Assembly: GCF_036370855.1 (NCBI RefSeq)
Contig: NC_088099.1
Location: 30,152,501-30,216,500, forward strand
DNA length: 64,000 nucleotides
From: Dromaius novaehollandiae
Lineage: Eukaryota; Chordata; Aves; Casuariiformes; Dromaiidae
Direction of reading: 5' to 3'
Shown: positions 32,791 through 45,300 of the stretch, one piece after another
Layout: each line of letters begins with the position of its first letter
Position numbering within the stretch: position 1 is the stretch's first letter
Notes under the pieces: model-generated
What the model saw: the letters and a program-made list of their open reading frames with translations, nothing else
Told to the model about the DNA's origin: nothing
The model's database searches: none
Made by a program: the position numbers and the translations under genes

Positions 32791-35700
32791 AATAAAATGT
32801 GAAAAAGTCTATCTGTTTCTCTAGTGCTACTTTCTTGATGAAAACTAATTCCACAAAATGTTTCAATTTCAGTGAAATGAAATTTCACCGACTCTGACTA
32901 GCTATTTGGGTTAACTTAGTTTATCTTCATAGAAGAATCGCCAAGTGATGAAGAAACTCTGTAATTGACCCCCTCCTATTCCTTCCTGATTTTGGTCTTA
33001 CAATTAAACCGGTTTCGAATTATTCAGCAAAACATTTTTGGTTGGCAAATATTCCTGTACTTTAACAAGAAACCCTTCTTTTGGGGACAAAATGGGGAAT
33101 GAAAGTTGCTCCAACTTTTATGTCTAAAAACTTCTCCTGACTTATGGGAATTGTTTTTTGGGTGAGGGGGTCCATTGCTTTTACTCTTTATGAGCTTTTT
33201 CCTTAGGAAAATGGTTGACCTGACACAAAATACTTGGAAATAATCAAATTCAAATGCTGCACCTTGAACCTTGAACCTTTTTATCCTGACAGCACATTTG
33301 AAAATTTTTAATTTTCCATCCTTGCTTGAGAGTATGATTTTTTTTTCAACTTAACACTTCCGTGGCGCAGAAAATCAGTTCCATCCTTCCCTCAGCTCTT
33401 TGCTGAACCATATGATGGCAGATGCAATAGATTATTAGACTTTAAAACCAGAGGGGATGATTAACAGTCTCTACATTGCTACCCAGTGGAAAATAAGCCG
33501 TGGCATTTCTTTTAGACTGTCCTAAAAGTGAAATTCATGGAGCCAGTTCCTGAATTTGACAGAATTTTTTTTTTAAATAGCTAAATCTAGACTATCAAGA
33601 TTAGTAACTTGTATTTGATCTACACGTCTTTATCTTTTAGTTTAAAGAGGATATTGCCAAGGCATCCAAAAGCCCAGTGACAGGATCTGCTGAAGCAGCC
33701 CCTTGGAGAGGCACTAGCACCAGTAGCTGGCAGGTCTATTTGGCTTGTTGTAGGGGCTCAGAGCTAGAAAAGAAACCAGGCAAAGCCACCTCTAGAGCCT
33801 ATTTCTAAAGCACCGCCATCCTTGTGGCTCAGAATTTGGGCCCAAGGATGCTTGCTCATAGTGTGGGAACTCATTTCTTCAGCCTTTTGGTTATTCACCA
33901 GCCTGAACATTGCTCAGCAGTCAGCATACAACTTGCAAACCAGTGCTCAGCCCGCAGCCCTTAATGCAGTCCAGTGCTCAGTTCTACCACTCACCCTCTT
34001 TTCCTGAGGGGTGGGAAGGCAGCAGTATGAGCAGTTTTGGAGAGCAGTTGCACAGTTGCTGCTGCTCTCTCCTGGGGGCCAACAGCTCTGCCCTTGACAC
34101 GTGACTGCCTACACTGGGGTGATCAGGGCTTGGGCATCTCTGTCATGCCCAGGGAGAACCCTCAGCTACATGACCCAGTTACATGATGGAAGAGTAATGC
34201 ATATGCATGTCACCTGATGGGAATGGCTGCATCTCAGTCATGCCATGGGGGCAGGAAGGCAGGTGACTGGATTGCCTCTGGATGGCCTACTTCAGTGGAA
34301 AGGCTGGGCAGCAATGATGCAACGGATATTCAATCTATTGTAAGAAGAATTTTATGTTTCAACTCATTGCCAAGTATGCTATTCAGCACTCTGGAGGTTT
34401 AAGAAACTGTTAGGCTCTAAGACAGAACAAATAGTTTGTTGCTGTTTTTTTTCCTTCACTGCTGGCCAGAAAGTATAATTCCTTGGTTTTCTGGCACAGC
34501 ATCCATTTGTTTAAAATATCCCACCCCTGGTTGCATTTCCTTCTTATCTCTCTCATTCTAATAGGTCACTTAAATGGGTGTGTACATGGCATCTCTCACA
34601 CATTTTGACATTTGTAGCTGAGCTTTTCTCCTCAGCGATATGAAAACCAACATGATCTAATTTTACATGATATAGCTGTGTTTCTGTGATACATGCCTCA
34701 GTTACACAACTCAGTGTCTCCTGCTGTTTGCTAGTGGTTTTCTGGAACAAATCAATCTCTCCAGCTTCAATATGTTCCAACAGATGCCACACATTAACCA
34801 CTATTTTTATTCTCAGCCTGAGTTTCACCCCTCCAACCTTTCCCAAAATATTATGTTGCCAGTGTTAGTTACAGTTTATTTCTGTCTGTAATTATTAAAG
34901 TCTCTTCCATGACAACCTGATAAAAGGTTGGCCACATTCCCACACTTATTAAGCTCTCAAGTGATGCAAATTGTAACAAGTATGCCAACCAGACTCTAAG
35001 AGAACTGCCTAGTTTGTTTTTTTACATAAATCTGTAACTGAGCTCTGCATGGTTATTTTCCTAGGAAGCACACAATAAAAGTAAAACAGAGCAAAACAAA
35101 AATTTGGCTTCTTTTGCCTCTTTCCCTTCTATTTCCTTTCTATCCCACTAAGTAATCAGACACTCAGTGTTAGGCAGCCTCTCCTTTGGTTACATACAGC
35201 TGCAGGCTTTGGGTGGGTCTCTGTGGCTGCAAATACCTAAGGGAAAACATTGCGAACAATGCCAATATACAAGCAGTGAGAGGCTCTGTGCAACATTATG
35301 TAATGCTACTGACCTCTTTTACGGGGCAGCAGGAAGACAGTTACCTTCTGAACATGTTAGTTGGATAACAGAAAAGCAGATTAGGGAAAGTCTTTGTTAA
35401 AATCCACTTGGATGCAGTCCAGCTGTAATCATGTCCCTTCTGCTGTTCCTTGAGCACTGGAAAATTCATCGCATGAGTATTTATGGCCTGGAGGCTGTTT
35501 GTGCACAGGTCTTAAGTCTGCTTTTAAGTCTGAGATCCTTCTATGTAGTCAAGTAAAAAATCACTAAAGCTTTGACTCTAGCAAGGAGAGGAAGAGGAGA
35601 GAAAGAAAGGAAAAGACAGGGGCAACATGTTAGAGACAAGTGAGAGATACCAAGTTAAGGAAACTGTAAAACACTATCAGCACTCTGCTGCGATCTCCGC

Positions 35701-36156
35701 ACAGGACAAAGCACTGTGCAGGCATGCCCGCCGTCACTCAGGCAGCCGAACAATACCACGTCTCCCAGGTAACAGCCGCACGCAATGAGCAATCACAGCA
35801 CTTGACACACAGCTAATCCACAGGCTGTAATTTGCTCAGGCAAATGATTCAGGAAACAGCCACAATTGATTAATCAAATACTTAACATCTCTTACCTCTC
35901 AGTTAACAAACTTAGGAAAACTATGATCAATGTGAAGACTGTTAGCAGCAAAACACCCTCCTCTCCTCCAACGCACTTCCCCAAACAGCTCCATTACCCC
36001 TAAGAACTCCTGTTGACCAGTTAGGTCATCTCTATCACTGAAGTTTTGCAACTTTAAGGCAACTGCTTGGATGACTCAGGCAACCATTAAAACTTGCATA
36101 TACAGTTGCTGCTAAAGGTTTCTTCCATGCTGTGACATGACGAGGTGGGAATGCCG

Positions 36157-36173
36157 CCCCCCCCCCCCCCCCC
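36157..36173. repeat. Poly(C) run, 17 bases
   Basis: A C17 homopolymer (plus strand) in intron 3; its length is likely to be unreliable in assemblies. Confidence 0.95.
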
Positions 36174-36305
36174 ATGATCTAATCTTGCAGTACATGAGGA
36201 ATAAAGACAGTCTACCTGCATACTCTCACTGACACCTACTTGCAAACTGCACAGAGATCTGGATGACATAGCAAGACAGGGGAGAATGAAAAATGGTCAC
36301 CATGT

Positions 36306-36330
36306 AAAAAAAACAAAAACAAAAACAAAA
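36306..36330. repeat. (CAAAAA)n simple repeat
   Basis: A-rich simple repeat with regular C spacing in intron 3. Confidence 0.9.
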
Positions 36331-36762
36331 TGAAACAACTCTAAAAGAGCTGGGCTATAGATCTACAGTGCATTTCCAACTCTCTGCATTTTTACTTGGG
36401 TTTGAACTGGATGTCCAGGATAACAACTGCGTATATAACAACAACAGCACACATGATCCTGTGGTTTAAGGGACCTGTTTTTTTGTCTGTAGTCTCCAAT
36501 ATGGAGGTCATCCTTTCATATGCAATTGAATGAATGTATCTGAATGAGCCTGCACAAAATGAAAGAGCTGCACTGGTAACAGGCAGATTATGCATAACAC
36601 TGCATAACACACAGGTATCCCATCTCCTATGCCATAGTGAGGGTGACTGGGCACCTCTGCCCATGGAGAACAGGTCAGACATGAGGCTGGAAAGAGCACA
36701 GTCCTCTCCCTTCACATAAACAAGCCTTGACCTCAGCCAACTAGCTTAGGATTGTAATAAAA

Positions 36763-36797
36763 AACAAACAAACAAACATACAAAAACAAAAAAAACT
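36763..36797. repeat. (CAAA)n simple repeat
   Basis: A-rich simple repeat in intron 3, AAACAAACAAACAAACATAC followed by more A/C. Confidence 0.9.
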
Positions 36798-39700
36798 TTG
36801 ATAGTGATCTGTCAGGCTCCCACTGGTTGATGAATAAAGGCTGGAAGTTGGTGTGGAAAAGGGAACGCTGAGGAATGAAGCTGGCCAAACACCAAGAGAA
36901 GCCTGGCATTGTGCAAACAGCTAGAGACAGCTTTGGTTCTTCACAACAGGTTAAAATATAAGAAGAGAATGCAAAAAGTTTTGTACGGAACAACCGCCAG
37001 ACACTACTAGACAGCAGGAAGGAAAAAACCCTGGTAGTTCAGTCCTGCACTCACCTTTTCCTTCACAGGAGGACAAGGCCCCTGTGTCTGCCACCTAGCC
37101 ACCAACCAGGGCCTTTCTCCCCCCTTTTTGGCTAATCTTTTCCTGTGTTTTTACTCTGTGGCTTTGCCTTCTGGTAACACTGACATTAGACATTTGAATA
37201 AATAATAATTAAAACAGATTGGCATTGAGTTTTGCTGTGAGAAGCATTTTTCCACCACAGGGGTGTAAGTTGTTTGCCAGTCACCCACAATTATGTTTGG
37301 CGAAAAAGAGAAGGATTAAAAAATAAACAGGGTAGCCAAATTTACAATGGCTACCTGTCTCCGGATATTATTTCCCCGAGAACTACAGAACATTGTTTGG
37401 AACAGCTATGCACAAAATACTTTCCACCAACTGCTTGTGGCCTGAAACGCCAGTGATCAGAATCAGGGCCAGAAGCACCCCAATGCAGCAGGATTATAGG
37501 CATATTTAGGCACATGTCTAGTCTGAGTGTACCTTGTTTATTTTGCAGATTGGCAATTTAAATGAAAGTCCATACAAGAAACAGACATTTGATTTGGATG
37601 TAACCACTTCAAATATTTCCAAAGCCACTCTTGAGTGAGTCACAATACCTCACACTACCCAAAATCTTTAGATGTTTGTGTCTAAATATGGAGTCAGGAG
37701 GTTTACCTTTCACCATCAGGGACTGATACATGCTGACAGAGCCATACTGCAATTCTTTTATAAGCAACAACAGCTCAGCTGTGAATCACTGGAATGCAGT
37801 GACTAACCTCTGGTGGAAATTAGAACCTGTTGCTTCACCCACACTTTTATTTCTTACCTCAGCAACACCAGGAACAAAATAAATCTGGTTTGTCTTAAAT
37901 GTGCATCCAGCAGGAAGAAGAGCTAGAACACTGGTCATTTATAGCAATAACTTCAAAGGAAAGGTGCTAATTAATGGGTGGAAGAATGCAACCTTTCTTA
38001 TTGTCTCTGTTTCTGCTAATATGTGAGTACAATCCCATTTTGATCAGGCCTTCTTAGACTAGCTTTTGTCCACTCTGCCTAAATGGAAAAGATATGCGAA
38101 AATCTTTCCTCTGGTGTACAACTAGAGAGAAAAAAAAGCAAGAACAATGTACAGAATAGATCTGGATGACAGTCATTCTGAAGGCAAAATTATTACAGGC
38201 TATTATCTAGTTGTCTGGAGGAGCTGTGGACCAGCTGGCTGTGATGTTCTGCTCAAAGTTAAACACAGACAGGAAACCGCATGTCTGATACTGTAAAAAT
38301 CGTTTGTCTTCCTGCCATGGCTAAGCAGGCAAGCAACCCAAAGGGGCTGTTTTCGTTTAAAAGTAACACTAATCCACAACAATAAAATAGGAATGGCAAA
38401 GCCTCAATCTCCCCCCGCCCCTTCAGAGTTAAGGCTTGTGTTTGTGAATGAACTGGAAATCTTACAACTGAAGCTTTATGTTGCCTCAATTTTTATCTGT
38501 AGTTACTCACCACATGTGAATGCAGAGCACAGCTTTCATGACTCACCTACAGTGCTAACAGCACATGACCTGGAAGGAAAAGCTGAACTTACCCAAAGAG
38601 TGAAAGGAATGAGATTACCAAGGCCGGGTTTTCATTTACACTACAGATCGTTTTAGGCTGCTTTGGCAGTGTGAGGGGACTGCAGAGTAGATGGGAATGA
38701 AGGCACTTAATGTTGGATTTATGGAATGCTTCTCATAAACATTAGCACAGAAGACGCACAGTTTGACAGACTGATTGTATTCGGCTATATAGCCTCAGGA
38801 GAAACTGCCATAACATGACTAATTTATAACAAATTAGCCAAAATCCACAAGGGTGTGGTTAGCTTTGTATAGAAACTCCAGACAGCTGACAGACAGTAAG
38901 ATCTTTTCACTGGGAACATGTTCCCTTTGATAAAATCAAGGCAATCTGTTACAATTAGGTCCTGGGTCTACTGCCTGTGCTCACATCAGTAGCTGTATTT
39001 ATTTCAGCTTCATTAAAGTCCACCTGAGTGAGGGCTGGTCATGCAACCATGGATCGGCAGCCAGGTTGTTTGGTTTCAAATGAAGCTTGGGGAGGGGCGG
39101 AGGAAGAGGTAAGGAGGTGGCACTAGATAGGGACAGCCTGGGCCAATGGGGCAAAGACTTTTTAGCTTGCCCTTGGCTAATCTGGTATGGTTTTGCAACC
39201 TAAACTAGTTTGCCCCCTTGGAGGGCTGAGAACTATTCATGTAGTTCACCTCAGCCTCAGTGCAGTTGCGCATCACGTTTCCCAAAAGTGGAAGTACTAT
39301 CCCAATCTTTTGTTATCTCCCTTTTGTTAAACCCCTTTTCCTGAGGAACCTAGACATGGTAGGCATGAGTGCAGTGTGCCATACTCATTTAGAAGTGTGT
39401 GCACACAAAGCTTACCACAGAAGATCTCACACTTGCCTGTGAGAAACCCGATGGAGTCTCAGGTAAAGAATTATGGTAGGATCTAGCTGATGGGAGAAAA
39501 GAAAGCAAGGTTCACATGCATTTGTGTGTGCAGCAGAAGGCAGGCCAGGGGCTGTATATGATTATGCTGCCTTTACTGTATTTGTAGTGGTCACTACAGG
39601 CACTCATGAACCAGAACAGGGACAGGTTCTCTGGTTACACGTTTGTGAGTCTCTCTGTACTCAAATTTGACTGGCATAATTAAACTCAAATACATGACCC

Positions 39701-40270
39701 TGAGCTGTAGTAAACATGAGGTAGCTTATCCAGCAGCAAAGGAAACTTCTAGGTACTTCATGCCCATCACAGAACAGGAAAGTGCAGATGGGCAGTTACC
39801 ACAGAGAAGCTGACTTTACATTCACACACTATCAAGTTAATTAGTAGGAACTGATCTGTATATACAGGTGCCATGATATGGCAATACAGCCTTCTAGACA
39901 AGGCTAGACCTTAAATATGGCATTTGCCTCTTGTCTGTGTATTATAATGTAATTAGCCTATGCTGCACTTTGGTGTGTCAACAGCACAACTTTAAGCAGG
40001 TTCCTTCCATGATTAAAGCAACCTTTAAGTGCAGCATCTTGGGCTGAGTATCAGAAGTGCTTCAAAAGGAGGACAGCCTGGCAGGAAAAAATACCCCCTG
40101 AAAACAGAAAAGAAAGGTAGAGATTTTGCAAGACTCAGAAGAGACCAAAATATCCTCAGCCACTGGAAGTTTTCCAGCAGAAACTGCAACTCCAAAGTTC
40201 ATTGGTAGGATAGGTTTTATATTGCTTGCAAGGCACGACACAGAAATGCAGGGAAAATTACTAAACCTAC

Positions 40271-40461
40271 CTGATGAAAAAATGAGCATGTCGTTGCATT
40301 CTTCTCCTGTACAGGAACACATGAACATCAATCCTCCATCTTCCTTCTTTTCTTTCATTAGACACTTCTCCGAGCTGGAGTCATCCAATACGTGACCGTA
40401 GAGTGTTTTCTGGGGATCGTGGCATATTGTTTCTAATGTCTTGTTTTCATCATTCTGTCTC
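40271..40461 (-). CDS. TGFBR2: TGFBR2 exon 3: C-terminal half of the ectodomain
   Basis: The exon has 191 bases, the same as human. Its first base completes the tryptophan codon from exon 2 and 63 full codons follow, beginning RQNDENKTLE. A last G starts a glutamate codon finished by exon 4. The acceptor is TTTTTAG before GAGACAG and the donor is GTAGGT at 40270-40265. It carries the remaining five of twelve cysteines (TIC, EKC, the FMCSC pair, EEC), so the whole disulfide framework of the TGF-beta binding domain is present. NKT is a candidate glycosylation site. The human (A)10 coding tract, the BAT-RII instability hotspot, corresponds to 40341-40358. Here it encodes MKEKKE with mixed AAA, AAG, GAA and GAT codons, so no long A run exists. 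Confidence 0.97.
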
Positions 40462-42120
40462 CTAAAAATGAAAAGGAGAAAATTGAAATCAAAGAAGGAA
40501 TATTTTACAAACAGAGCAGACAGCACTGTGCTTCGCTGAAATTTGCCTTTCTTGAGAACTCAAATGGGATTTAAAGAATTTTGTATGTTTTCCTCTGGCT
40601 TTCCTAGATGGGGTAAATTTTCTGGACTCCTCCACACAGAGGCATTTGTACAATGGCACAGCTATTCCTGTATCATGTTACACTAAGCTGTAATGAGTGC
40701 CTTTGAAAATCTCACCGAAAATTATTCAAGCTAATGCTGAATGAACTGCTGTGAACCTCACAATATACTTTTGGTTTTTGTGGTCACTGTGGAGACAGTA
40801 AAAATTTGTGGGAAATTATGATAAAATCTGAATGATTTCCTCAAAATCTGAGGAATTTCTACTGGGTTGGCTTTTTTGTTTTGATTTTGAAGCCTACTAT
40901 CAGCATAATTTCAGCACTGAATGAGTTAGACTCAGCATTTTTATTTTGGGGGAAAAAAAAAAAAAAAAAAAAGAACTGGAGCAAACCGGAGTTGCCTGTC
41001 AGGGAAATATTTACAGCTTAAAATCTGGCCCACATTCCCAAGTTTTGTTGTGGGCCACAGATTACCTTTCATTTACACAAGACACAGGCAGGAAGGGCAA
41101 TTTAAATACAGTTCTTAACTCACTTGTGTTCTGGATAATTGAAACATCCAGAATGTACCTTAAATTGCACTACAGCCACTTTGTGGGGCAATAGCAAACA
41201 CTGAACATTTACTCTAAGAACACAGGAAAAGTGCATGCTGGACTGATTCTGCATTTCCTTCTGCACTATATGGTGTCTGCATCCAATTATGTTGAAAGTC
41301 ATCAAATCAATGGACACGACTACTCCATCACAAAAAAAAAAAAAAATTAATCATGCCTTTCTATAAGTGGTTCTAATTGTGCTCCTAACTCAGCAGCAAT
41401 GTTGCAAAAACTTAGTTCTGTTGCTTTTGTCCAATTATGAACCCCAAAAGGCTGTTTTTTGTTTTCTTTGGTAGTATTGGCTTACTGTTTATGGGAGAGC
41501 AAAATCCTGGTTTTTAGACTAGAAGGCAAGTTTAGATTCAAGAATCCCTAAAAAAAAAAAAGGTGTTATAAGTCATTTTCATACACCTTTGATTTTTCAG
41601 AACCTAGGCACACACTGTATAAAAGTTAATATATTTAAACTAGAGACAGTATATACAGAGAGGATTTTCCCCCCTTAAGAGAAAGCATTTCCACCTCTAA
41701 ATGGTAAATAAGGCTCTGGTGATAGATGTACATAATCTAGTTTGCTGTTAAACCTAGAGAGAACTGCTTTTCTTCAGCAAATGCCACCATGATCTTCTCT
41801 GAGTCTCAATTCTGCTTCTACTCTATGAGAGCTGTGGGTGGATGCAGTTTAATGGTTTGAGCAAAAACATACCGCTTTTCCAATAACAGCATAAGCTGGA
41901 ACAGAACTCCTTTAAAAAAAAATCCCCAGAACATTTCATATCAGAATTGTTGTTAACCTCAAGTACCTCTCAGTACGCTGAGCACAGATACAAGTTGGAA
42001 GCGAAACAGCAGAGCCTGGCGAGCTAGCAGGGAGATTCCGAATATCACATCAAAGGAAGTACTAAGTAATGATGGAGGAGGGTGTGCTCCCTTCCTTGCC
42101 TGTATGAAGAAATAACTTAC
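40462..42120 (-). other. TGFBR2: TGFBR2 intron 2
   Basis: This 1659-bp intron holds three plus-strand A runs (20 bases at 40953-40972, and shorter ones near 41331-41346 and 41550-41561). In the pre-mRNA these are U runs, and none is close enough to exon 3 to be its polypyrimidine tract. Nothing else is recognised. Confidence 0.9.
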
Positions 42121-42292
42121 CATATAGCAACACAGACTTCATTATTATTCTCACAGATAGAAGTGATATTGCAGTTGCTCTTGCACTCATGTTGGTTTAA
42201 GCAGGTTGTTGCTTTAATGTCACAAAATTTGCACAGGTTGCGCATCTGGAATCCATTTTCCTTATTCCTGTCTACAGGTGACATAATTTCAG
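42121..42292 (-). CDS. TGFBR2: TGFBR2 exon 2: N-terminal half of the ligand-binding ectodomain
   Basis: The exon has 172 bases: two bases completing the codon shared with exon 1, 56 full codons, then TG of a split tryptophan codon finished by exon 3. The acceptor reads CTATAAG before CTGAAATT and the donor is GTAAGT at 42120-42115. The product contains seven of the twelve ectodomain cysteines in the receptor-family spacing: CKFC, TTC, HEC, SNC, SIC and EVC, followed by VAIW. NIT just after the fifth cysteine is a candidate N-glycosylation site. The segment before the first cysteine (starting [10 protein letters not shown]) is unlike the human sequence, which is normal for this linker. Human exon 2 is 169 bases, so this one is a codon longer. 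I see no sign of the extra cysteine-containing insert of the human long isoform, which comes from a separate alternative exon. Confidence 0.96.
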
Positions 42293-42328
42293 CTTATAGA
42301 AAAAAAGAGAGAGAGAGAGAGAGAGAGA
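42293..42328 (-). promoter_or_regulatory. TGFBR2: Exon 2 splice acceptor with a CT microsatellite as polypyrimidine tract
   Basis: On the plus strand 42307-42328 is (GA)11; on the transcribed strand this is (TC)11, followed by six T, then CTATAAG and the exon. The acceptor AG is at 42294-42293. The tract is an uninterrupted dinucleotide repeat and lies exactly where U2AF would bind. Its length is therefore likely to vary between individuals. An effect on exon 2 inclusion is inference. Confidence 0.85.
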
Positions 42329-45300
42329 AGGAAACTCATTAATAATGGTAAATTAACAGATTGTATTATTGCTCATTATGAAGGTAAGTTTTTCATCAGC
42401 AGCCCTCCCACCTTAAATTAGAAAATCTCTGATCTTGCCCAGCTACCAATTTTCTTTGCAACAGGGAAAGTGCTACCCTGTCTAGACCAGGATAATCAAA
42501 GTGAATTTGCAAAGTGAAGTCAACTTCTATGGAGTGCAGGGGGAGCAGAAGTTGCTCTGTGATCTTCAGAATCAAGCTTGCTTCAAGTTCAGCTTGCACC
42601 GAAGAAACTACTCCGCAGCTACCCATCTGCATTATCCACAGGCAGTATGCTGGTCCCGTGTGCAGGATATTGCATCATGCGCCAAGTACCTCAATAACTG
42701 TCGATACCACAGTGCAAAGCATGCTGGGAATGCACATTAGGTGGGTGACATCCTTATGACATGGCTCTTGATCAACTTTGCAAACTTGTCTTTACTAACC
42801 TGAGGCATAACCTGTGTGTTACCCCTAATCTGATCGCTGCTCACACAGAAAAACGTATAGCTGGGACTGACTGCCAACTTAAGGTAAATATTCTGCCAGA
42901 GGCTATGGATGAAACTCCAGCTGGAGTGTCTGTGCAGCAACAGGGCATCTGTGCAACTCATGTAGGCTGCTGCTAGACTATTACGGGGCTAACTCAAGCA
43001 AATGTGCAATGAAAGCCTGCCTTGTGAAATTGTACATTGACCCAACAGCTACATTTCTGTACCCAGGCACTGAAGAATTTACTTGCTTACTGGTTCCAAA
43101 AAAAGTCTTAGCACTCTCTCTCTGCTTCACTGTGGTAGCAGTAATGGAAGAGATGTTATTTATCCCAACGTATGAACTTCAGGAAACATATTTTTAGTTC
43201 AAAAGCTATTTTGAAAAGCCAGCATGACTACAAGGAACAGAAAATGCCAACGAAAACTTTTTTCTAAAGCTAAAATGAATATGCAACTATCTGAAGTGGA
43301 ATAGACTGACTACAACAGTTTCAATCTGATTCACTCTGTAATATATTTGGAAAAGTGGGTTGAGCCAATGTACGGAGATGTCGGGCTTCGTGTAGTACAA
43401 CGCTTCCCTGTAGCCACCTGTGTGTTAAAACTATGTTTGTATTGTTCTAGATGGCCAAATGTTGCTGGTCAACCAAAAACACACAATCAGGGATTTGTAA
43501 TTTTCCCCTTTTTCCTCCATTAGCTGAGAAATCATTTTTTTTCCTTCTAGAACTTTGCTACCATTAGAAATGTTTCATTGCAAGAATTAAATATACATGC
43601 TTTTTCCAGAAGGAAATAAAAAGACTCCTTGCTAACACTTTCAATGGATTTCTGAGCCATTGTAAGGGACTGAGAGAAAAGTCTCTCTGTCCCTCCCTCA
43701 TCCAGATTATACGTCCTTCTCACCGTTAGCATGCTGTGGTACTGACCTAAGGTCTCTGATCTTACTGCCATTTGTAATCAACGGCAAAACTCCCAATGAT
43801 TTTAATGGTATAGAAGAAGCTCCTGCATGCAGGGGAGGGTTAGGATGAGCTCACTGGGAGCACTTATTAGGGTGGAGAATGCTGGCAATATGCTACAGGC
43901 TGGCTGAATTTGAAGCCTGAGGTAAATATTTCTTCTCCTTAATTATTTGTGTTGCAGTAACTCCCAAAAGTGGTGTATAAGAACAAAGCCTCGTTGAAGT
44001 AGATGTGGTAGGAACTCAAAAGGTCTTGAATCTAATACTGTATAAAATTTATATTAATAAATTCATCGTGATGGTAAATCACTCCTCTCTTTTGCATGGT
44101 ACCTCCTATTTAGTAAATGTTCAAGAGACACCGGTAGCCGTATTCATTTAGCTAGTTCGCAATAATGATCAAGCACGTTGATAAAGTGGGCTTTTCTCTG
44201 TACCCTGTAAGACACCATCTATGGTCCTAAAAGCCTGCACAAGCAATATAGACAAGTATTAAGGAGGTATTGCTTTCAAAGATGGGCCACAGAGACTGAT
44301 TCACCCCAGCTGACACAGGGGACCAGGCAGCTGCTGTGTCTACACCACACAACTGAGCACAGTGAACAAACATCTGGTTCTCAAACTGGATATACTTTAG
44401 CTGCACCTATGCTGTCTTCAGCTCTGAGCTAATGCGGCTCCATGTTTCACTGTGCAGCTGTAGCACCATGCGCATCTGTCTCAGCCATTACCCATTCCTC
44501 TCTAGCCCCCTCAACACTTATGATAGGCACGTGATCCTCACAAATGATGCATAAGTTACTCCATCCCATAAAAAGGGCTTCTTCATTAGGATCCAATATC
44601 ACACTGGAAAACTGTCCAGCTAATCCAAACCATCTGCACAGCTTAAGTATCGTTCTGCTACATCATTAGTTTTGACTTAAACAAGGTTAACTTGGGAAGG
44701 ACTAACCAAATGTAAACAACTTGAGCCAAAAGCCACAAGAAGGCAGATCCCTAGGTGATTGCTTTGAGCACATTATGTTTGTTGACAGGCAGGGCTCATT
44801 TCTACGCTGTCCCCAGCTATGCCAGGTTCTGCCAAGACTCACCCACTCACAAACAGATGAAAATATGTTTGGATCTCTTCCAAGGAGGGATCTCCAAACC
44901 AAGCAACTTGATTAAAAAAACCCAAATGCTAGCTGGAAGCAGGAATCCGCTGCGAGGTCACAAACCTTAAGTTTCTAAGTCAAGAATGGTTGCCTTTAAT
45001 TCAATCAATAGTACTCAGCAAAATGCTGAGTAGTTAGGACCAGTTAATTTCTAAACAAGTTAAATTAAGGGCAAAAGCTGATGGCGTTTAGGACTTCCGG
45101 AACTGATTGTACTTGAATTTTCTCCCCAGAATTCTCATAATAAAGACTGACAAGGCAGTGCCTCTTTTTTCCATTTCTCTGGCAGTTCAAGGTACATGGA
45201 TGAACTGTCCAGGTGTACAAACCTTTTTCTGCACTTCAGCACCTGATTTAAATTGAGACTGCAGTTTACTTTCCTTGATACTGTCATATTGGTCCAGCAG

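Larger units (their letters stand above)
28135..40270 (-). other. TGFBR2: TGFBR2 intron 3
   Basis: At 12136 bp this is the longest complete intron in the window. It contains one tRNA-like repeat (about 32635-32790), a C17 run (36157-36173) and A/C-rich simple repeats (36306-36330, 36763-36797). The rest is AT-rich DNA without recognisable genes or elements. Confidence 0.9.

Noticed and set aside
40062..40526. 154-codon open frame covering exon 3
   Set aside because: Only 40271-40461 is coding; the rest is intron read-through on both sides of clear splice sites.
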